A stretch of 64,000 nt of DNA from UBA1479 sp040221095 (GCA_040221095.1 JAVJVP010000003.1:310001-374000), one strand, 5' to 3'. Counted from the stretch's first letter, positions 15,528-26,244 are shown. Translations and numbers: made by a program. Notes: generated by a model not told the origin, from the letters alone.

Positions 15528-16118
15528 ATGGGATCGGAAAATCTGGAAACGGTGTTAAAGCGCGCCCGCGCCTGCACCACCTGCGCGGACCATCTGCCTT
15601 TGGGCCCCCGGCCCGTGGTGCGCATGGCGCCCTCGGCCCGGGTGCTGATCATCGGCCAGGCGCCGGGGACCAAGGTCCATGCCTCGGGCGTGCCCTGGGA
15701 CGACAAATCGGGGGAGCGGCTGCGCGATTGGCTGGCGGTCGGGCCCGACGTGTTCTACGACGAAGCCCGCATCGCCATCATGCCCATGGGGTTCTGCTAT
15801 CCGGGGCGCGCACCCAAGGGCGGCGACAATCCGCCGCGCCCGGAATGCGCGCCGCAATGGCACGCGGCCCTGCGCGCCCTGCTGCCTGAGGTTCGCTTGA
15901 CCCTGCTGATCGGCACCTACGCCCAGAAATACCACCTGGGTGCGCGCGCCCCCGCGACCATGACGGAAACGGTCGCCCGCTGGCGGGATTTCCTGCCCGA
16001 TTATCTGCCGACCCCTCATCCCAGCTGGCGCACCACCCATTGGATGACCAAGAACCCCTGGTTCGAATCGGACCTGCTGCCCGACCTGCGCCGGGCCGTG
16101 GCCAAGGCTCTGGGCTGA
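15528..16118 (+). CDS. Uracil-DNA glycosylase superfamily protein
   Basis: 196 aa. Four cysteines do not form a clear Fe-S set. Motif GQAPGTKVHASGVPWDDKSG is the UDG motif I region in the form seen in a distinct UDG-like family, and the C-terminal PTPHPSWR supplies the motif II His-Pro-Ser. It may remove damaged bases from DNA, but this branch often lacks a shown activity. GGGAGGGA upstream supports the ATG at 15528. Divergent from the sigma factor gene. Confidence 0.8.
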   Translation: MGSENLETVLKRARACTTCADHLPLGPRPVVRMAPSARVLIIGQAPGTKVHASGVPWDDKSGERLRDWLAVGPDVFYDEARIAIMPMGFCYPGRAPKGGDNPPRPECAPQWHAALRALLPEVRLTLLIGTYAQKYHLGARAPATMTETVARWRDFLPDYLPTPHPSWRTTHWMTKNPWFESDLLPDLRRAVAKALG

Positions 16119-16187
16119 TCCCGGCTCCCCGCCGCCCCGGCGGCGTTCCGGCAGGCCCCTTGACGGCGGGGGCGGGCGGCGCGATGC

Positions 16188-17675
16188 TTGGGCGATAAGC
16201 TCATATGCTTGAGCTTGTTTTGCGAACACGCCAGGGAACGGGACGGGTATCCCTTGGAACAGATCGCCGCATCGGACATCCTGCGCCGCCTGGAATTCGA
16301 CAATCCCTGGTGGGCCTTCCGCTCGGGCACGCGGGTGCGGTTCCGCCACCCGCCGCAGCGGGGGTTCGCCCGCGATTTCGCGGCCCGCGCCCTCGATCCC
16401 ACGCTCGACGTGCCGCTGATCGCCGCCGGCCCGCCGGGGGCGGGCAAGACCATCGTGTTGCGCCAGACCTTGGCCGCCGTGGTCCGCGCCGGGGTGTCGC
16501 CCATGCGCATCGCCTATCTGTCCTTGGGCGCGCCGGTGTTTTCCGGCGAAGACCTGGCGGCGCTCGCCGACCGGGTGCTCGACCGCTTCACCTACGGCCG
16601 CGACGAAAAGGTGTTCCTGTTCCTGGACGACCTGGATTACGTGGCCGACGGGGTTGGCCAGCTGGCGGCCCTGCAGGCGCGGCTGCCCAAGGCGCGGCTG
16701 ATCGCCGGCCTGTCCTCAGGCGCCCCCCGCCTGACCCCGGGGCGGGCGGAGATCACAAGCGACGGCGGGGCCGGGCCGGTCGAGGTGCGGATTCTGCCGC
16801 CCTTGAGCTTCGCCGAATTCATGGCCTTTCGGCGCACGGACACGGGCGGCGTGCTGCCCGAGGCGGGGGCGTCCCTGGCGCTCGACGCGGGGCAGATCGC
16901 CGACCTCAACGGCGAATTCGCCCGCTACATCGCCTTCGGCGGCTTTCCGTCGGGCATCGCCGCCAAGCGCGAGGACGAGGCCCCCCCGGCCCTGGTCCGC
17001 GACGCCCTGCTGCACGATGTCCTGCACCGCGACCTGGCCGCCTTCGCCGGGGTGATCGAGCCCCGCGAATTGGGCCGCCTGTTCGCTGTCCTGGCCCGCA
17101 ACACGGGCGGCGAGGCGGCGATCGAGGATCTGGCCAAGGCCACGGGCGTGGCCAAGAACACGCTGCGCAAATATCTCGATTTCCTGGAAGGGTCGTTTCT
17201 GATCCGCCGGGTGCCGCGCCTCAACCGCGACGGCCGGCCGTTCCAGCGCCAGGTGCTGTTCAAGGTCTATCTGACCTCGCCGACCCTCTACACCGCCCTG
17301 TTCGGCCCTGTCGCCCCGGACAGCCCCGATTACGCGCGGCTGGTGGAAACGGCGGTCGTTTCGCAATGCTTCGCCACGGGGCTGGCCGACCGCCTGGCCT
17401 ATGCCAGTTGGAAGGGCGGCATGGTCGATCTGGTCCTGCTCGACAAACCGGACGGTAGGCCGGAGCAATTGTTCCAGTTCGACTGGTCGGGCGCCGTCGC
17501 CGCCTCGGACAGCGGGCCGGACACCATGGTCAATTTCGCCGTCCGCACCAATCCGGACGCGCGCATGACGCTGTTGACCCGGGACCGGGGCGGGCCGGCG
17601 CGGCGTGGCGGCCTGGACCTCAATCTGGTGCCGGCGGCGCTTTACGCCTATTGGCTCGGCATGCGGAAAGCCTGA
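16188..17675 (+). CDS. ATPase, AAA_14 with C-terminal DUF4143
   Basis: 495 aa from a TTG; the true start may be a little later, since no clear RBS is seen. Walker A GPPGAGKT and Walker B FLFLDDLDY identify the AAA_14 P-loop domain (about 75-240). The C-terminal half, with a winged-helix region (IEDLAKATGVAKNTLRKYLDFLE) and a nuclease-like end, is the DUF4143 part. These proteins are widespread, often horizontally moved, with no settled function; an AAA/restriction-like fold has been proposed. Confidence 0.85.
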   Translation: MGDKLICLSLFCEHARERDGYPLEQIAASDILRRLEFDNPWWAFRSGTRVRFRHPPQRGFARDFAARALDPTLDVPLIAAGPPGAGKTIVLRQTLAAVVRAGVSPMRIAYLSLGAPVFSGEDLAALADRVLDRFTYGRDEKVFLFLDDLDYVADGVGQLAALQARLPKARLIAGLSSGAPRLTPGRAEITSDGGAGPVEVRILPPLSFAEFMAFRRTDTGGVLPEAGASLALDAGQIADLNGEFARYIAFGGFPSGIAAKREDEAPPALVRDALLHDVLHRDLAAFAGVIEPRELGRLFAVLARNTGGEAAIEDLAKATGVAKNTLRKYLDFLEGSFLIRRVPRLNRDGRPFQRQVLFKVYLTSPTLYTALFGPVAPDSPDYARLVETAVVSQCFATGLADRLAYASWKGGMVDLVLLDKPDGRPEQLFQFDWSGAVAASDSGPDTMVNFAVRTNPDARMTLLTRDRGGPARRGGLDLNLVPAALYAYWLGMRKA

Positions 17676-17676
17676 G

Positions 17677-18576
17677 TTACCGGCCCGCGGCCGCTTCGGC
17701 CAGCAGCCAGTCGCGGAACGCCTTGACCGGGACCTCGTCCCGCCGCGCCTCGCGGCTGACGAAATAGCACCCCTCGCCGCGCAAAAGGTCGCGCCGGAAC
17801 GGGGCGGCCAGGCGTCCGGCCTCCAGGGCGTCGCGCACCTGGGCCTCGCGGGTGATGGCGATGCCCATGCCCGCCTCGGCGGCGTCCAATGCCATGGTCG
17901 TCAGGTCGAAGGTCTGGCCCTGGTCCGGGTCGACCGCCGATGCCGGCACCCCCGCCGCCGCGAGCCAGCGCGCCCAATCGCCGCGCCGGTGATAGGTGTG
18001 CAGCAGGGTGTGGCCGCGAAGGTCGCGGGGGTCGGTGAGCGGCCGGTCGCCTTCCAGCAAACGCGGATGGCAGACGGGAAACACGTCTTCCTTGAACAAA
18101 AGGTCCGCCGTCATGCCGGGCCAGGCGCCGGCGCCGAACTGGATCGCCGCGTAGACGTCGTCACGGTCGAAATCGAGGGGCCGGGCACTGGTCGCGATAT
18201 GCACGGAAATGCCCGGATGCAGGGCCTGGAACCGGCCCAGGCGCGGCACCAGCCAGCGGATCGCGAAGGTCGGGGTGACGTGGATGTGCAGTTCCGTCGA
18301 CGCCTGGGTGCGCGACAGGGCCCGGCAGGCCAGGTTGATCTGGCCGAAGGCGTCGCCCAACTGCTGGGCCAGGCGCTCACCCTCGAAGGTCAGGCGGCGG
18401 GCCCCGCCCTCGACCTGGAACAGGCGGATGCCGAGCCAGTCCTCCAGGTTCTTGACCTGATGGCCGACCGCCGAGGGCGTCACGCACAACTCGTCCGCCG
18501 CCCGCGCCAGGGTGCCGAGGCGGGCCGTGACCTCGAAGGCGCGCAGCGCGTTGAGGGGCGGAATGGGATGCGCCAT
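17677..18576 (-). CDS. LysR-family regulator, GcvA-like
   Basis: 299 aa. Starts AHPIPPLNALRAFEVTARLG, the standard GcvA-subgroup winged helix-turn-helix (through about residue 65), then a periplasmic-binding-like effector domain. Divergent from the dioxygenase operon beginning at 18710 with 133 bp between, so it most likely regulates that operon. Start placed at the ATG preceding this motif; the upstream extension is unlike LysR. Confidence 0.92.
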   Translation of the reverse strand: MAHPIPPLNALRAFEVTARLGTLARAADELCVTPSAVGHQVKNLEDWLGIRLFQVEGGARRLTFEGERLAQQLGDAFGQINLACRALSRTQASTELHIHVTPTFAIRWLVPRLGRFQALHPGISVHIATSARPLDFDRDDVYAAIQFGAGAWPGMTADLLFKEDVFPVCHPRLLEGDRPLTDPRDLRGHTLLHTYHRRGDWARWLAAAGVPASAVDPDQGQTFDLTTMALDAAEAGMGIAITREAQVRDALEAGRLAAPFRRDLLRGEGCYFVSREARRDEVPVKAFRDWLLAEAAAGR

Positions 18577-18709
18577 GACGGAGATTTCCTCAAACACTTC
18601 GATAGATTTGATCGTTTGCCGCGTTTCGGCGGCGGCGTACAATAACGTCAAGGACCCGGAATGCAAACGGGCCAGAAAACGACGTAGAAAAACTAGGGAC
18701 GCATCCGCC

Positions 18710-19573
18710 ATGAACATGACCGTTGAACGGCTCGGGGGCAGTTTCGCCGCCCGGGTTTCCGGGATCGACGCCGGAAATCTCACCAACGCCCAGGCCGCCG
18801 ATCTGCATCAGGCCTATCTCGATCACAAGGTGCTGGTCATCGAGGGACAGGACATGTCCGTCGCCCAGTTCGACGCCTTCGGCCAGCTGTTCGGCGAGAC
18901 CGTGGAGCATCCGGTGAAGAACTTCCTGCACCCCGATTTCCCCAAGGTCATGGTGCTGTCCAATTCGACCCGCCTGGGCAAGCCGCTGGGTGTGAAGGAC
19001 GCGGGATCGTTCTGGCATTCGGACCGCTCCTACATGGAGCGCGCGGCCGACGCGACGATCCTGTTTTCCATCGAAATCCCCGACGAAGGCGGCGACACCT
19101 TCTTCGGCGACATGGAGGCGATCTACGACGCCCTGCCGGAAAAGACCAAGGCCCGCATCGACGGGCGGCAGTACGTGTCGCAGTACCGCTGGTGCACCAA
19201 CCGGGGTGATCCTGAATCGCGCTGGAACTTCCTGACCCCGGAAGAAATGGAAAAGACGCCGCCGGTCGTCCGCCCCATCGTGCGGACCCATCCGGAAACC
19301 GGGCGCAAGGGCCTGTTCGTGTTCCCGGGGGCCTCCGCCGGGGTCAAGGGCATCGTCGGCATGGACGCCATCGAAAGCGCCGACCTTTTGGACGAGCTGT
19401 TCGATCATCTGTCGAAGCCTGAATTCCATTTCCAGTTCAAATGGCGGGATGCCGGCACCATCGTGCTGTGGGACAACCGCTGCGTCATGCATCGGGCGAC
19501 GACCAAGAACCTGCCGCCGGACAAGGTGCGGACCCTGCACCGCATTTCGACCCTGGGCGGCGTGCCCGCCTGA
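18710..19573 (+). CDS. TauD/TfdA-family Fe(II)/2-oxoglutarate dioxygenase (copy 1)
   Basis: 287 aa. Facial triad His103-x-Asp105 (FWHSDRSY) and distal His261 (CVMHRATTK); 2-oxoglutarate-binding Arg near 278. The family hydroxylates taurine, 2,4-D and similar substrates. First gene of a likely operon: dioxygenase, small monooxygenase (28 bp later), second dioxygenase (19 bp later). The protein is clearly paralogous to the second copy along its whole length. The substrate is not identifiable. Confidence 0.9.
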   Translation: MNMTVERLGGSFAARVSGIDAGNLTNAQAADLHQAYLDHKVLVIEGQDMSVAQFDAFGQLFGETVEHPVKNFLHPDFPKVMVLSNSTRLGKPLGVKDAGSFWHSDRSYMERAADATILFSIEIPDEGGDTFFGDMEAIYDALPEKTKARIDGRQYVSQYRWCTNRGDPESRWNFLTPEEMEKTPPVVRPIVRTHPETGRKGLFVFPGASAGVKGIVGMDAIESADLLDELFDHLSKPEFHFQFKWRDAGTIVLWDNRCVMHRATTKNLPPDKVRTLHRISTLGGVPA

Positions 19574-19601
19574 CCCCCCTTTCGCAGCGGAGACGAACAA
19601 C

Positions 19602-19895
19602 ATGAGCGGCAAGATCGCCCTGATGGTGGAATTCGGCGTCAAGCCGGCGCGGCGGGAAGACTTCCTCGCTCTCATGCGTTCCCACGCCAGGATGACGTTG
19701 GACTCGGAGCCGGGGTGCGAGCAGTTCGACGTGCTCGACCCCACGGAAGCCAGCGACAGCGTCTTTCTGTACGAGCTCTACACCGACACGGCGGCGGTCG
19801 ACGCGCATATGAATTCGGCGCTGCTCGCCTCCACGCGCGGCAGCTACGACGACATGATCACGTCGAAACGCGTGGTGTGGTGCGGGGTAAGCTGA
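19602..19895 (+). CDS. Antibiotic biosynthesis monooxygenase (ABM)/quinol monooxygenase-like protein
   Basis: 97 aa, a single dimeric alpha+beta barrel domain: first strand KIALMVEFGVKP, helix ARREDFLALM, the EPGCEQFDVL strand and the YELYTDTAAVDAHM segment are typical of the YgiN-like ABM fold. These act without cofactor on quinols or aromatic substrates. It sits between two 2-oxoglutarate dioxygenases. A catabolic route with an aromatic or activated intermediate is an inference. Confidence 0.87.
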   Translation: MSGKIALMVEFGVKPARREDFLALMRSHARMTLDSEPGCEQFDVLDPTEASDSVFLYELYTDTAAVDAHMNSALLASTRGSYDDMITSKRVVWCGVS

Positions 19896-19914
19896 AAAAA
19901 GGGAGCCGACAGTC

Positions 19915-20778
19915 ATGACCATGGCCGTGGACCGGCTGGGCGCCGGATTTGTCGCTCGGGTAACGGGCGTGGACCTGGGCCGCCTGTCCGACATTGACCG
20001 CGCCGCCCTGCACCAGGCCTACCTGGACCACAAGGTTCTGGTCATCCCGGACCAGACCTTGTCGCTGGATGCCTTCGCCGCCTTCGGCCGCCGCTTCGGC
20101 CCCATCGCCAAACACCCGGTGGCGCGGTTCACACATCCGGACCACCCCGACGTCATGGTGCTGTCCAACGATACCCGCTTCGGCAAGCCCGTGGGCCTGC
20201 GCGACGCCGGGTCCTACTGGCATTCGGACCGCGCCTACATGGCGGAAACGGCCAACGCCACCATCCTTTATTCCCAGGATATTCCCGACGGCGGCGGCGA
20301 CACCTTGTTCGCCGACTTGGAGGCCGCCCATGAGGCCCTGCCGGGCGACCTGAAGGCGCAACTGGACGGCCGCCGCTACGTCTGCCACTACCGCTGGACC
20401 GCCGACCGCGACGATCCGGAATCGCGCTGGAAGCGCCTGACGCCCGAGGAACAGGACGCCACCCCGCCCGTGGAGCGCCCCCTGGTGCGCACCCACCCGG
20501 AAACCGGGCGCAAATCCATCTTCGTCTTTCCCGGCATCGCCTGCGGCGTGCGCGAGGTGATCGGCATGGACGATGCCGACAGCGCGCCGATGCTCGGGCG
20601 CGTGTTCGACCATATGGTGGACGAACGGTTCCAGTACCGCTTCCGCTGGCCCGGGCCGGGCGTGGTGGTGCTGTGGGACAATCGCTGCGTCATGCACAAG
20701 GCGACGACGAAGCAACTGCCGCCCGACCGGCTGCGCACCCTGTTCCGCGTCAGCACCATGGCCGGCGTGCCGGAGTAA
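19915..20778 (+). CDS. TauD/TfdA-family dioxygenase (copy 2)
   Basis: 287 aa, same length as copy 1 and aligned without large gaps (HSDRAY for the facial triad, CVMHKATTK for the distal His). RBS GGGAG lies about 10 nt before the ATG. Retention of two diverged copies around an ABM gene suggests two successive oxidations or two related substrates. Confidence 0.9.
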   Translation: MTMAVDRLGAGFVARVTGVDLGRLSDIDRAALHQAYLDHKVLVIPDQTLSLDAFAAFGRRFGPIAKHPVARFTHPDHPDVMVLSNDTRFGKPVGLRDAGSYWHSDRAYMAETANATILYSQDIPDGGGDTLFADLEAAHEALPGDLKAQLDGRRYVCHYRWTADRDDPESRWKRLTPEEQDATPPVERPLVRTHPETGRKSIFVFPGIACGVREVIGMDDADSAPMLGRVFDHMVDERFQYRFRWPGPGVVVLWDNRCVMHKATTKQLPPDRLRTLFRVSTMAGVPE

Positions 20779-20800
20779 GGCGCATTTCCCCTGCCGCCAT

Positions 20801-20865
20801 TGCCGGGCTTGACCCGGCAATCCACGTCTTCACGGCCAGTGGACCCCCGGGTCAAGCCCGGGGGT
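20801..20865. repeat. Pair of palindromes in inverted orientation (REP/BIME-like)
   Basis: TGCCGGG-CTTGA-CCCGGCA (20801-20819) and ACCCCCGGG-TCAAG-CCCGGGGGT (20843-20865). The second is an inverted, G-extended copy of the first. It lies between two convergent genes and may also terminate argG or the dioxygenase operon. Such pairs are frequent in alphaproteobacterial intergenic regions. Confidence 0.75.
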
Positions 20866-20880
20866 GACGAAATTAGGGGA

Positions 20881-22089
<1,209 letters not shown>

Positions 22090-22205
22090 GGCGGTTTCCC
22101 TGATGCGGCGCGGGCGGCAAAGGGCCCGGCGGAAAGACGGCGCAGTATAGGGATTTCGCCTGCCGCCGCAATACGCAGGCCGGCAAAAATCAACCTTGGG
22201 CGGGA

Positions 22206-23780
22206 TCAGAAATTATACAGCACGCTGGCCGAGAACACGTTGTTGTAGGCGGTGTCGGACAGGATATAGAGCTCCCATTCGCCGCGCAGGGAGAGGCGGT
22301 CGGAAAACCGGTAGTCCGCGCCCAGGCCGAGCACGGCGCCCGTCCCGGTTTCTTCCTGGCGGACAGCGGATGCGGAATTGTCCGCGTCCTCCCACCACAG
22401 GCTGACACCCGCCCGGGCAAACGGTTTGACGGGTATGTTCAGGGGCAGGCTTACCAGGGCGCTTGCGGTGACGGCATGGAACTGGCTTGTCACTGATCCG
22501 CCGTCGGCAAAGTGCTCGTCGAATGCGCCGATTCTGCCGATCGACGCCTCGAACGCCAGGAATCCGCCGGGCCGGTAGCCGCCGAAGATTTTCCAGGAGA
22601 AGGGTTCCTCGTTGAGGGTCGTGTTCGGGTTGTCGCTCTCATATTCGAACGCGCCCAGGCCCAGGCCGAGGCCGGCGTAGAACCGCTGCGGCCGGACGGG
22701 CGCTTGATGCTCGACGGGCACGGATTGCTTCTGGCTGGCGTAACGGGCGGCGGGATCGCTGTCTCCGCCCGAGGGTGCGGCGGCGTGGCCGCGCGTCGGC
22801 GCCCAGCCGGCGGCCGGCTGCGGCGTCGGCGTGCGGTACCCTGGATGAGATGGATGGGTCTGGGCGGCGGGCGGCGCCGGATAGGCGGAGGGGATCGGCG
22901 CGGGCCGGTAGGCCGGATAGGCGGGCATGGCCTGGGCCGGGGCCTGATGAACGGGGGCCTGATAGACCGGCGTCGCCGGATGGGCGGGGGGTGCGGGCGG
23001 ATTGACGGCTGCCGCCGGTGCCGGGGCAGGCGGAACGGGCCGCACGTTCGGATTGCCGCCCTCACGCATCAGCCAGTCGTTGACCGACAGGCCGCCGGCC
23101 TGGGCCAATTCCAGTTGGTCCAACGGCTGCCGGGCCAGCTCCACCGGCTGCGCCAGGGCCTCGGCGGGGCCGCCGTCGAACAGCATTGCGCCGCCGCCGG
23201 CGGCGGCGACCTCGAAGGGCTGCGTCGGGCGCGGCGTCGCGCGTCTGGCGGGCAGGGCCCCGGCATGGGGTGCCGGGCGGGCGGATGCGGGCGCCACGGT
23301 GATCGTGGTATGCGGCGCCGGCAGCAGGATTTTCGGGGCCGCCGGGGCGGGTGCGGGGGCCGGGGCGGCGGCGGCGGCAAGGTCGATGACGATGCGGGCG
23401 CCCTGGCCGTCCCTGGGCAGGATCGTGAACTGGCGGCGGATGTCGGCGGGATGCCGCGTCTTGAGGATCAGACGGCTGCCGCGGGCGTCACGGTGGATCT
23501 CGATGGCGCGGATGATGCCCAGGGCCTCGGGCGTGGCCGCCGTCTCGGACAGGGCGGCGCCGGTGACCATGACGACGATCTCGTCCGTGCCGGGAAAGGC
23601 GAACTTGTAGGGAACGGGGATGCGGGTTTCCAGCACCAGGCGGGTGAAATCCTTGTGCAGGCCCGTGCGCACCTCAAGGCCCGGCGCGGGTTCCGCCGCG
23701 CGGGTGGCTGGGACGGCCAGGCCCAGCGCGATGCTCAAGCCCAGGCCCGCGGCGCAAAGGTTGCGGATCAGGCGCAACAC
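22206..23780 (-). CDS. Outer-membrane beta-barrel protein with N-terminal AMIN-like domain and proline-rich linker
   Basis: 524 aa. A signal peptide ends near ATRAAEP. Residues about 30-125 look like an AMIN domain (RLVLETRIPVPYKF ... RIVIDL), which targets proteins to peptidoglycan or septal complexes. Residues 130-350 are a low-complexity region rich in Pro, Ala and Tyr. The last about 170 residues form an eight-strand OMP barrel, with FYAGLGLGLGAFEYES at its start and terminal VLYNF ending in Phe as needed for BAM insertion. Start is GTG at 23780 or TTG at 23777. The open frame continues far upstream only because of bias in the neighbouring gene. Confidence 0.8.
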   Translation of the reverse strand: MLRLIRNLCAAGLGLSIALGLAVPATRAAEPAPGLEVRTGLHKDFTRLVLETRIPVPYKFAFPGTDEIVVMVTGAALSETAATPEALGIIRAIEIHRDARGSRLILKTRHPADIRRQFTILPRDGQGARIVIDLAAAAAPAPAPAPAAPKILLPAPHTTITVAPASARPAPHAGALPARRATPRPTQPFEVAAAGGGAMLFDGGPAEALAQPVELARQPLDQLELAQAGGLSVNDWLMREGGNPNVRPVPPAPAPAAAVNPPAPPAHPATPVYQAPVHQAPAQAMPAYPAYRPAPIPSAYPAPPAAQTHPSHPGYRTPTPQPAAGWAPTRGHAAAPSGGDSDPAARYASQKQSVPVEHQAPVRPQRFYAGLGLGLGAFEYESDNPNTTLNEEPFSWKIFGGYRPGGFLAFEASIGRIGAFDEHFADGGSVTSQFHAVTASALVSLPLNIPVKPFARAGVSLWWEDADNSASAVRQEETGTGAVLGLGADYRFSDRLSLRGEWELYILSDTAYNNVFSASVLYNF

Positions 23781-23863
23781 GGTGATGGGCCCCTCGTTCG
23801 ACGTTCCCCGGTAACGGCCTGATATTAGGGCGGAACCGGTTAAGACAGTCTGAAGGTGGGTGC

Positions 23864-24532
23864 CTAGGGGCGGAGGGCGATGCCGCGCCGGTCGTACAGG
23901 TAATGCTTCAACAACAACGGCACCACGGCGCCGATGTAGCTGCCCATCACCACGTCGGACACGAAATGAACGCTGGCCAGGAAGCGGCTGGCGGCGACGG
24001 CGGCGGCGAAGGTGAACAGCAGCGGCCACAGGCGGGGAAAGATCAGGAACAGGGATACGGCGAGCGACCACACCATCTGGGAATGGCCGGAGGGGTAGGA
24101 GTTCATGCCGAAATCCGTGTTGAAGGGGACGAAGCCGTACAGGCCGTTTTCCAGCAGTTCGCGGGGCCGCATGCGGCCGATGACGAATTTCAGCAGGTTG
24201 ACCAGCACGCCCGCCGAGGCGATGGAAAAGATCACGAACAGGGCCCCGTGCATGGCACGGCGCAGGCGCTCGCTCCCTTCGGCCATGCGGCGGCGCAGGA
24301 TCCAACAGACGGCGGCGGTCAGGGCGGCGATTGCGAAATAAACTTCCGGCTTGCCCAGCGCCCCCACCGCATGGCCGAAAAAGCGCCGTTGGCCGGCGTC
24401 GAAGACGTCGCGGAAGAACCGCGCGGCGGCCGCGTCGACGAAGACCATGCATAGGGCCGAGACCACGGCGGCGGCCAGGAACCCGCCGATGATCAGCCGC
24501 CAGTCGAGGGCTTTCGCGGCGGTTTCCGTCAC
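23864..24532 (-). CDS. PAP2-family phosphatase
   Basis: 222 aa, about six membrane segments. The three PAP2 motifs are present: KFVIGRMRPRE, PSGH and SRFLASVHFVSD. It dephosphorylates lipid pyrophosphates or phosphatidate-type substrates at the inner membrane. GTG start overlaps the stop of the glycosyltransferase gene (GTGA), so it is co-translated with it. The pairing suggests a role in lipid A or undecaprenyl-phosphate chemistry. Confidence 0.92.
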   Translation of the reverse strand: MTETAAKALDWRLIIGGFLAAAVVSALCMVFVDAAAARFFRDVFDAGQRRFFGHAVGALGKPEVYFAIAALTAAVCWILRRRMAEGSERLRRAMHGALFVIFSIASAGVLVNLLKFVIGRMRPRELLENGLYGFVPFNTDFGMNSYPSGHSQMVWSLAVSLFLIFPRLWPLLFTFAAAVAASRFLASVHFVSDVVMGSYIGAVVPLLLKHYLYDRRGIALRP

Positions 24533-26244
24533 TTGGCCTGATCCTTCCGCACGAAGACATGGAGGGTCACGGGCTTGCCCTTGGAATAGTTGATGCCGGA
24601 CACGATCGTGGCCTCCCGCACCTCCGCCGCCCGGTTGCCGAGCGCCTTGGTGAAGGCGGGCCGTTCCCGGCCCTCGACGATGGCGGCGGTGCCCGGGCCC
24701 GTCAGCAGATGTTGGGCCGCGCCGCCGCCCGAGGTCAATATCGTTTTTGTTCCGGAAAGAAAAATCAGGGATGGTTCGGAGAACCCGGCGGCGGCGGTTA
24801 CGGGCGTTTCGCCTGCCTTGAATTCCGCCGCCACGGCCTGCGCCGCGCGGTCGGCGACCCACATCGGACGGAAACCCGCGACCATCAGCCAGATCACCAT
24901 GGCGGTCAGAATGCCGCCGGAAATCAGGGAATTCTCCAGGGCCTCGGTGATGACATGGTGTTTCATGGCCGCCGCCGTGGTGGCCAGAAGGTAGAGCGCG
25001 AACAGGGCGAAGAACCAAGTGTGCCAATTCGTCTCTGCCCCGAAATGAAGGGGCAGATAGGCGGCGGCCCCGCCCAGGATGAGGCCGACCAGGGCCCAGA
25101 GCCCGCCGGTCAGCCACAGAACCCGTTTGTCGTACCAGGGGGCGGCACCATCAAGGATGGCGATGGCCGACCGGGCCGAGACCAGGGCCAGGGCCGGATA
25201 GAGCGGCAGCACGTAATGGGGAAGCTTGGTCGGAATGATCTCCATCAGGATCCAGGCCGGGATCAGCCAGGCCAGGCAGAACCGCAGGGCCGGGTCGGTG
25301 CGGTCCCGCCACGCCCGGTACAGGGCCGGCCAGGCCAGGAACACCCCCGGCCAGAAGAACAGCAGCATGGTCAGGACATAGTATCCCGGCGGCGCGCCAT
25401 GGCTTTCCTGGCCGCCCAGAAGCTTGGGGATCAGGTCGGTGGTGATCGCCGTCATGACGAAGCCGTCGCCGCCGTCGCCCTTGCCGCCGACCATGAGGAA
25501 CCAGGGCAGGGCGAGGACCAGCATCAGCGGCAGGCCCCACAGCCAGCCCAGACCCTTGAACCATTTGCCGTCGCGGTCGGCGATGGCGAGAGCGGCCAGG
25601 GTCAGGGCGGCAATCAGGGGGGCGATCGGCCCCTTGATGAGAATGCCGGCGGCCAGGGCGAGCCAGAACAGCAGCGACCAGCCGATCCCGGCCGCCCCCA
25701 TCGTGCCCCGCGCCGCCAGGTAATGGCGGGCCAGCGGCAGCATCAGGGCCAGGACGCAGGCCAGCAGGACTGCGTCGGTCTTGGCCTGATGGGCCTCCAG
25801 AATCAGCAGGGTCGAGGCCGCCAACATGGCCGCGGCCGTGAACGCCGCGCGGCGGTCGAACAGCAGAGCACCCAACGCAAATGTCAGCAGCACCGCCGCC
25901 CAGGCGCCGATCACCGACGGCACCCTGTAGGCCCAGATGTCTCGGGCCGCCACGTCGGACAGCAGGGTGACGCTGGCCGCCTGCAGCCAATGGATGCCGG
26001 CGGGCTTCTTGTGGCGCGGCTGATCCTGGAAGCGGATGTCGACGAAATCCCGGGTTTCCAGCATCTGCGCCGTGGCCTGGGCGAAGCGGGCTTCGTCCCG
26101 GTCGAGCGGCGGCAGGCTGGCGATGCCCGGCAGGAACAGGATGCAGCAGAACAGGGTCAGAAGGGCATAGGGCTTCCAGCCCAGGGTCGGGCCGACCAAT
26201 AGGCGGCGGCCCAGGCGGGGCGCCTTTTTGTCGGAAGCGCTCAT
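24529..26244 (-). CDS. GT39/ArnT-like membrane glycosyltransferase
   Basis: 571 aa. The N-terminal loop PPLDRDEARFAQAT contains the catalytic-type Asp-Glu pair of GT39/GT83 enzymes, and ARHKK-like RHKKPAGIHWLQ follows; about 11-12 hydrophobic segments come next and a small C-terminal periplasmic domain of about 110 residues. ArnT adds aminoarabinose to lipid A from undecaprenyl-phosphate-sugar; relatives transfer other sugars. Its ATG overlaps the DUF427 stop, and its stop overlaps the PAP2 start. Confidence 0.9.
   Translation of the reverse strand: MSASDKKAPRLGRRLLVGPTLGWKPYALLTLFCCILFLPGIASLPPLDRDEARFAQATAQMLETRDFVDIRFQDQPRHKKPAGIHWLQAASVTLLSDVAARDIWAYRVPSVIGAWAAVLLTFALGALLFDRRAAFTAAAMLAASTLLILEAHQAKTDAVLLACVLALMLPLARHYLAARGTMGAAGIGWSLLFWLALAAGILIKGPIAPLIAALTLAALAIADRDGKWFKGLGWLWGLPLMLVLALPWFLMVGGKGDGGDGFVMTAITTDLIPKLLGGQESHGAPPGYYVLTMLLFFWPGVFLAWPALYRAWRDRTDPALRFCLAWLIPAWILMEIIPTKLPHYVLPLYPALALVSARSAIAILDGAAPWYDKRVLWLTGGLWALVGLILGGAAAYLPLHFGAETNWHTWFFALFALYLLATTAAAMKHHVITEALENSLISGGILTAMVIWLMVAGFRPMWVADRAAQAVAAEFKAGETPVTAAAGFSEPSLIFLSGTKTILTSGGGAAQHLLTGPGTAAIVEGRERPAFTKALGNRAAEVREATIVSGINYSKGKPVTLHVFVRKDQAK

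Noticed and set aside
22206..24560. One 784-aa open frame spanning the barrel protein and upstream region
   Set aside because: The upstream part lies antiparallel in phase with the PAP2 gene on the same strand and lacks any domain; the AMIN/barrel protein starts at 23780 with a signal peptide.
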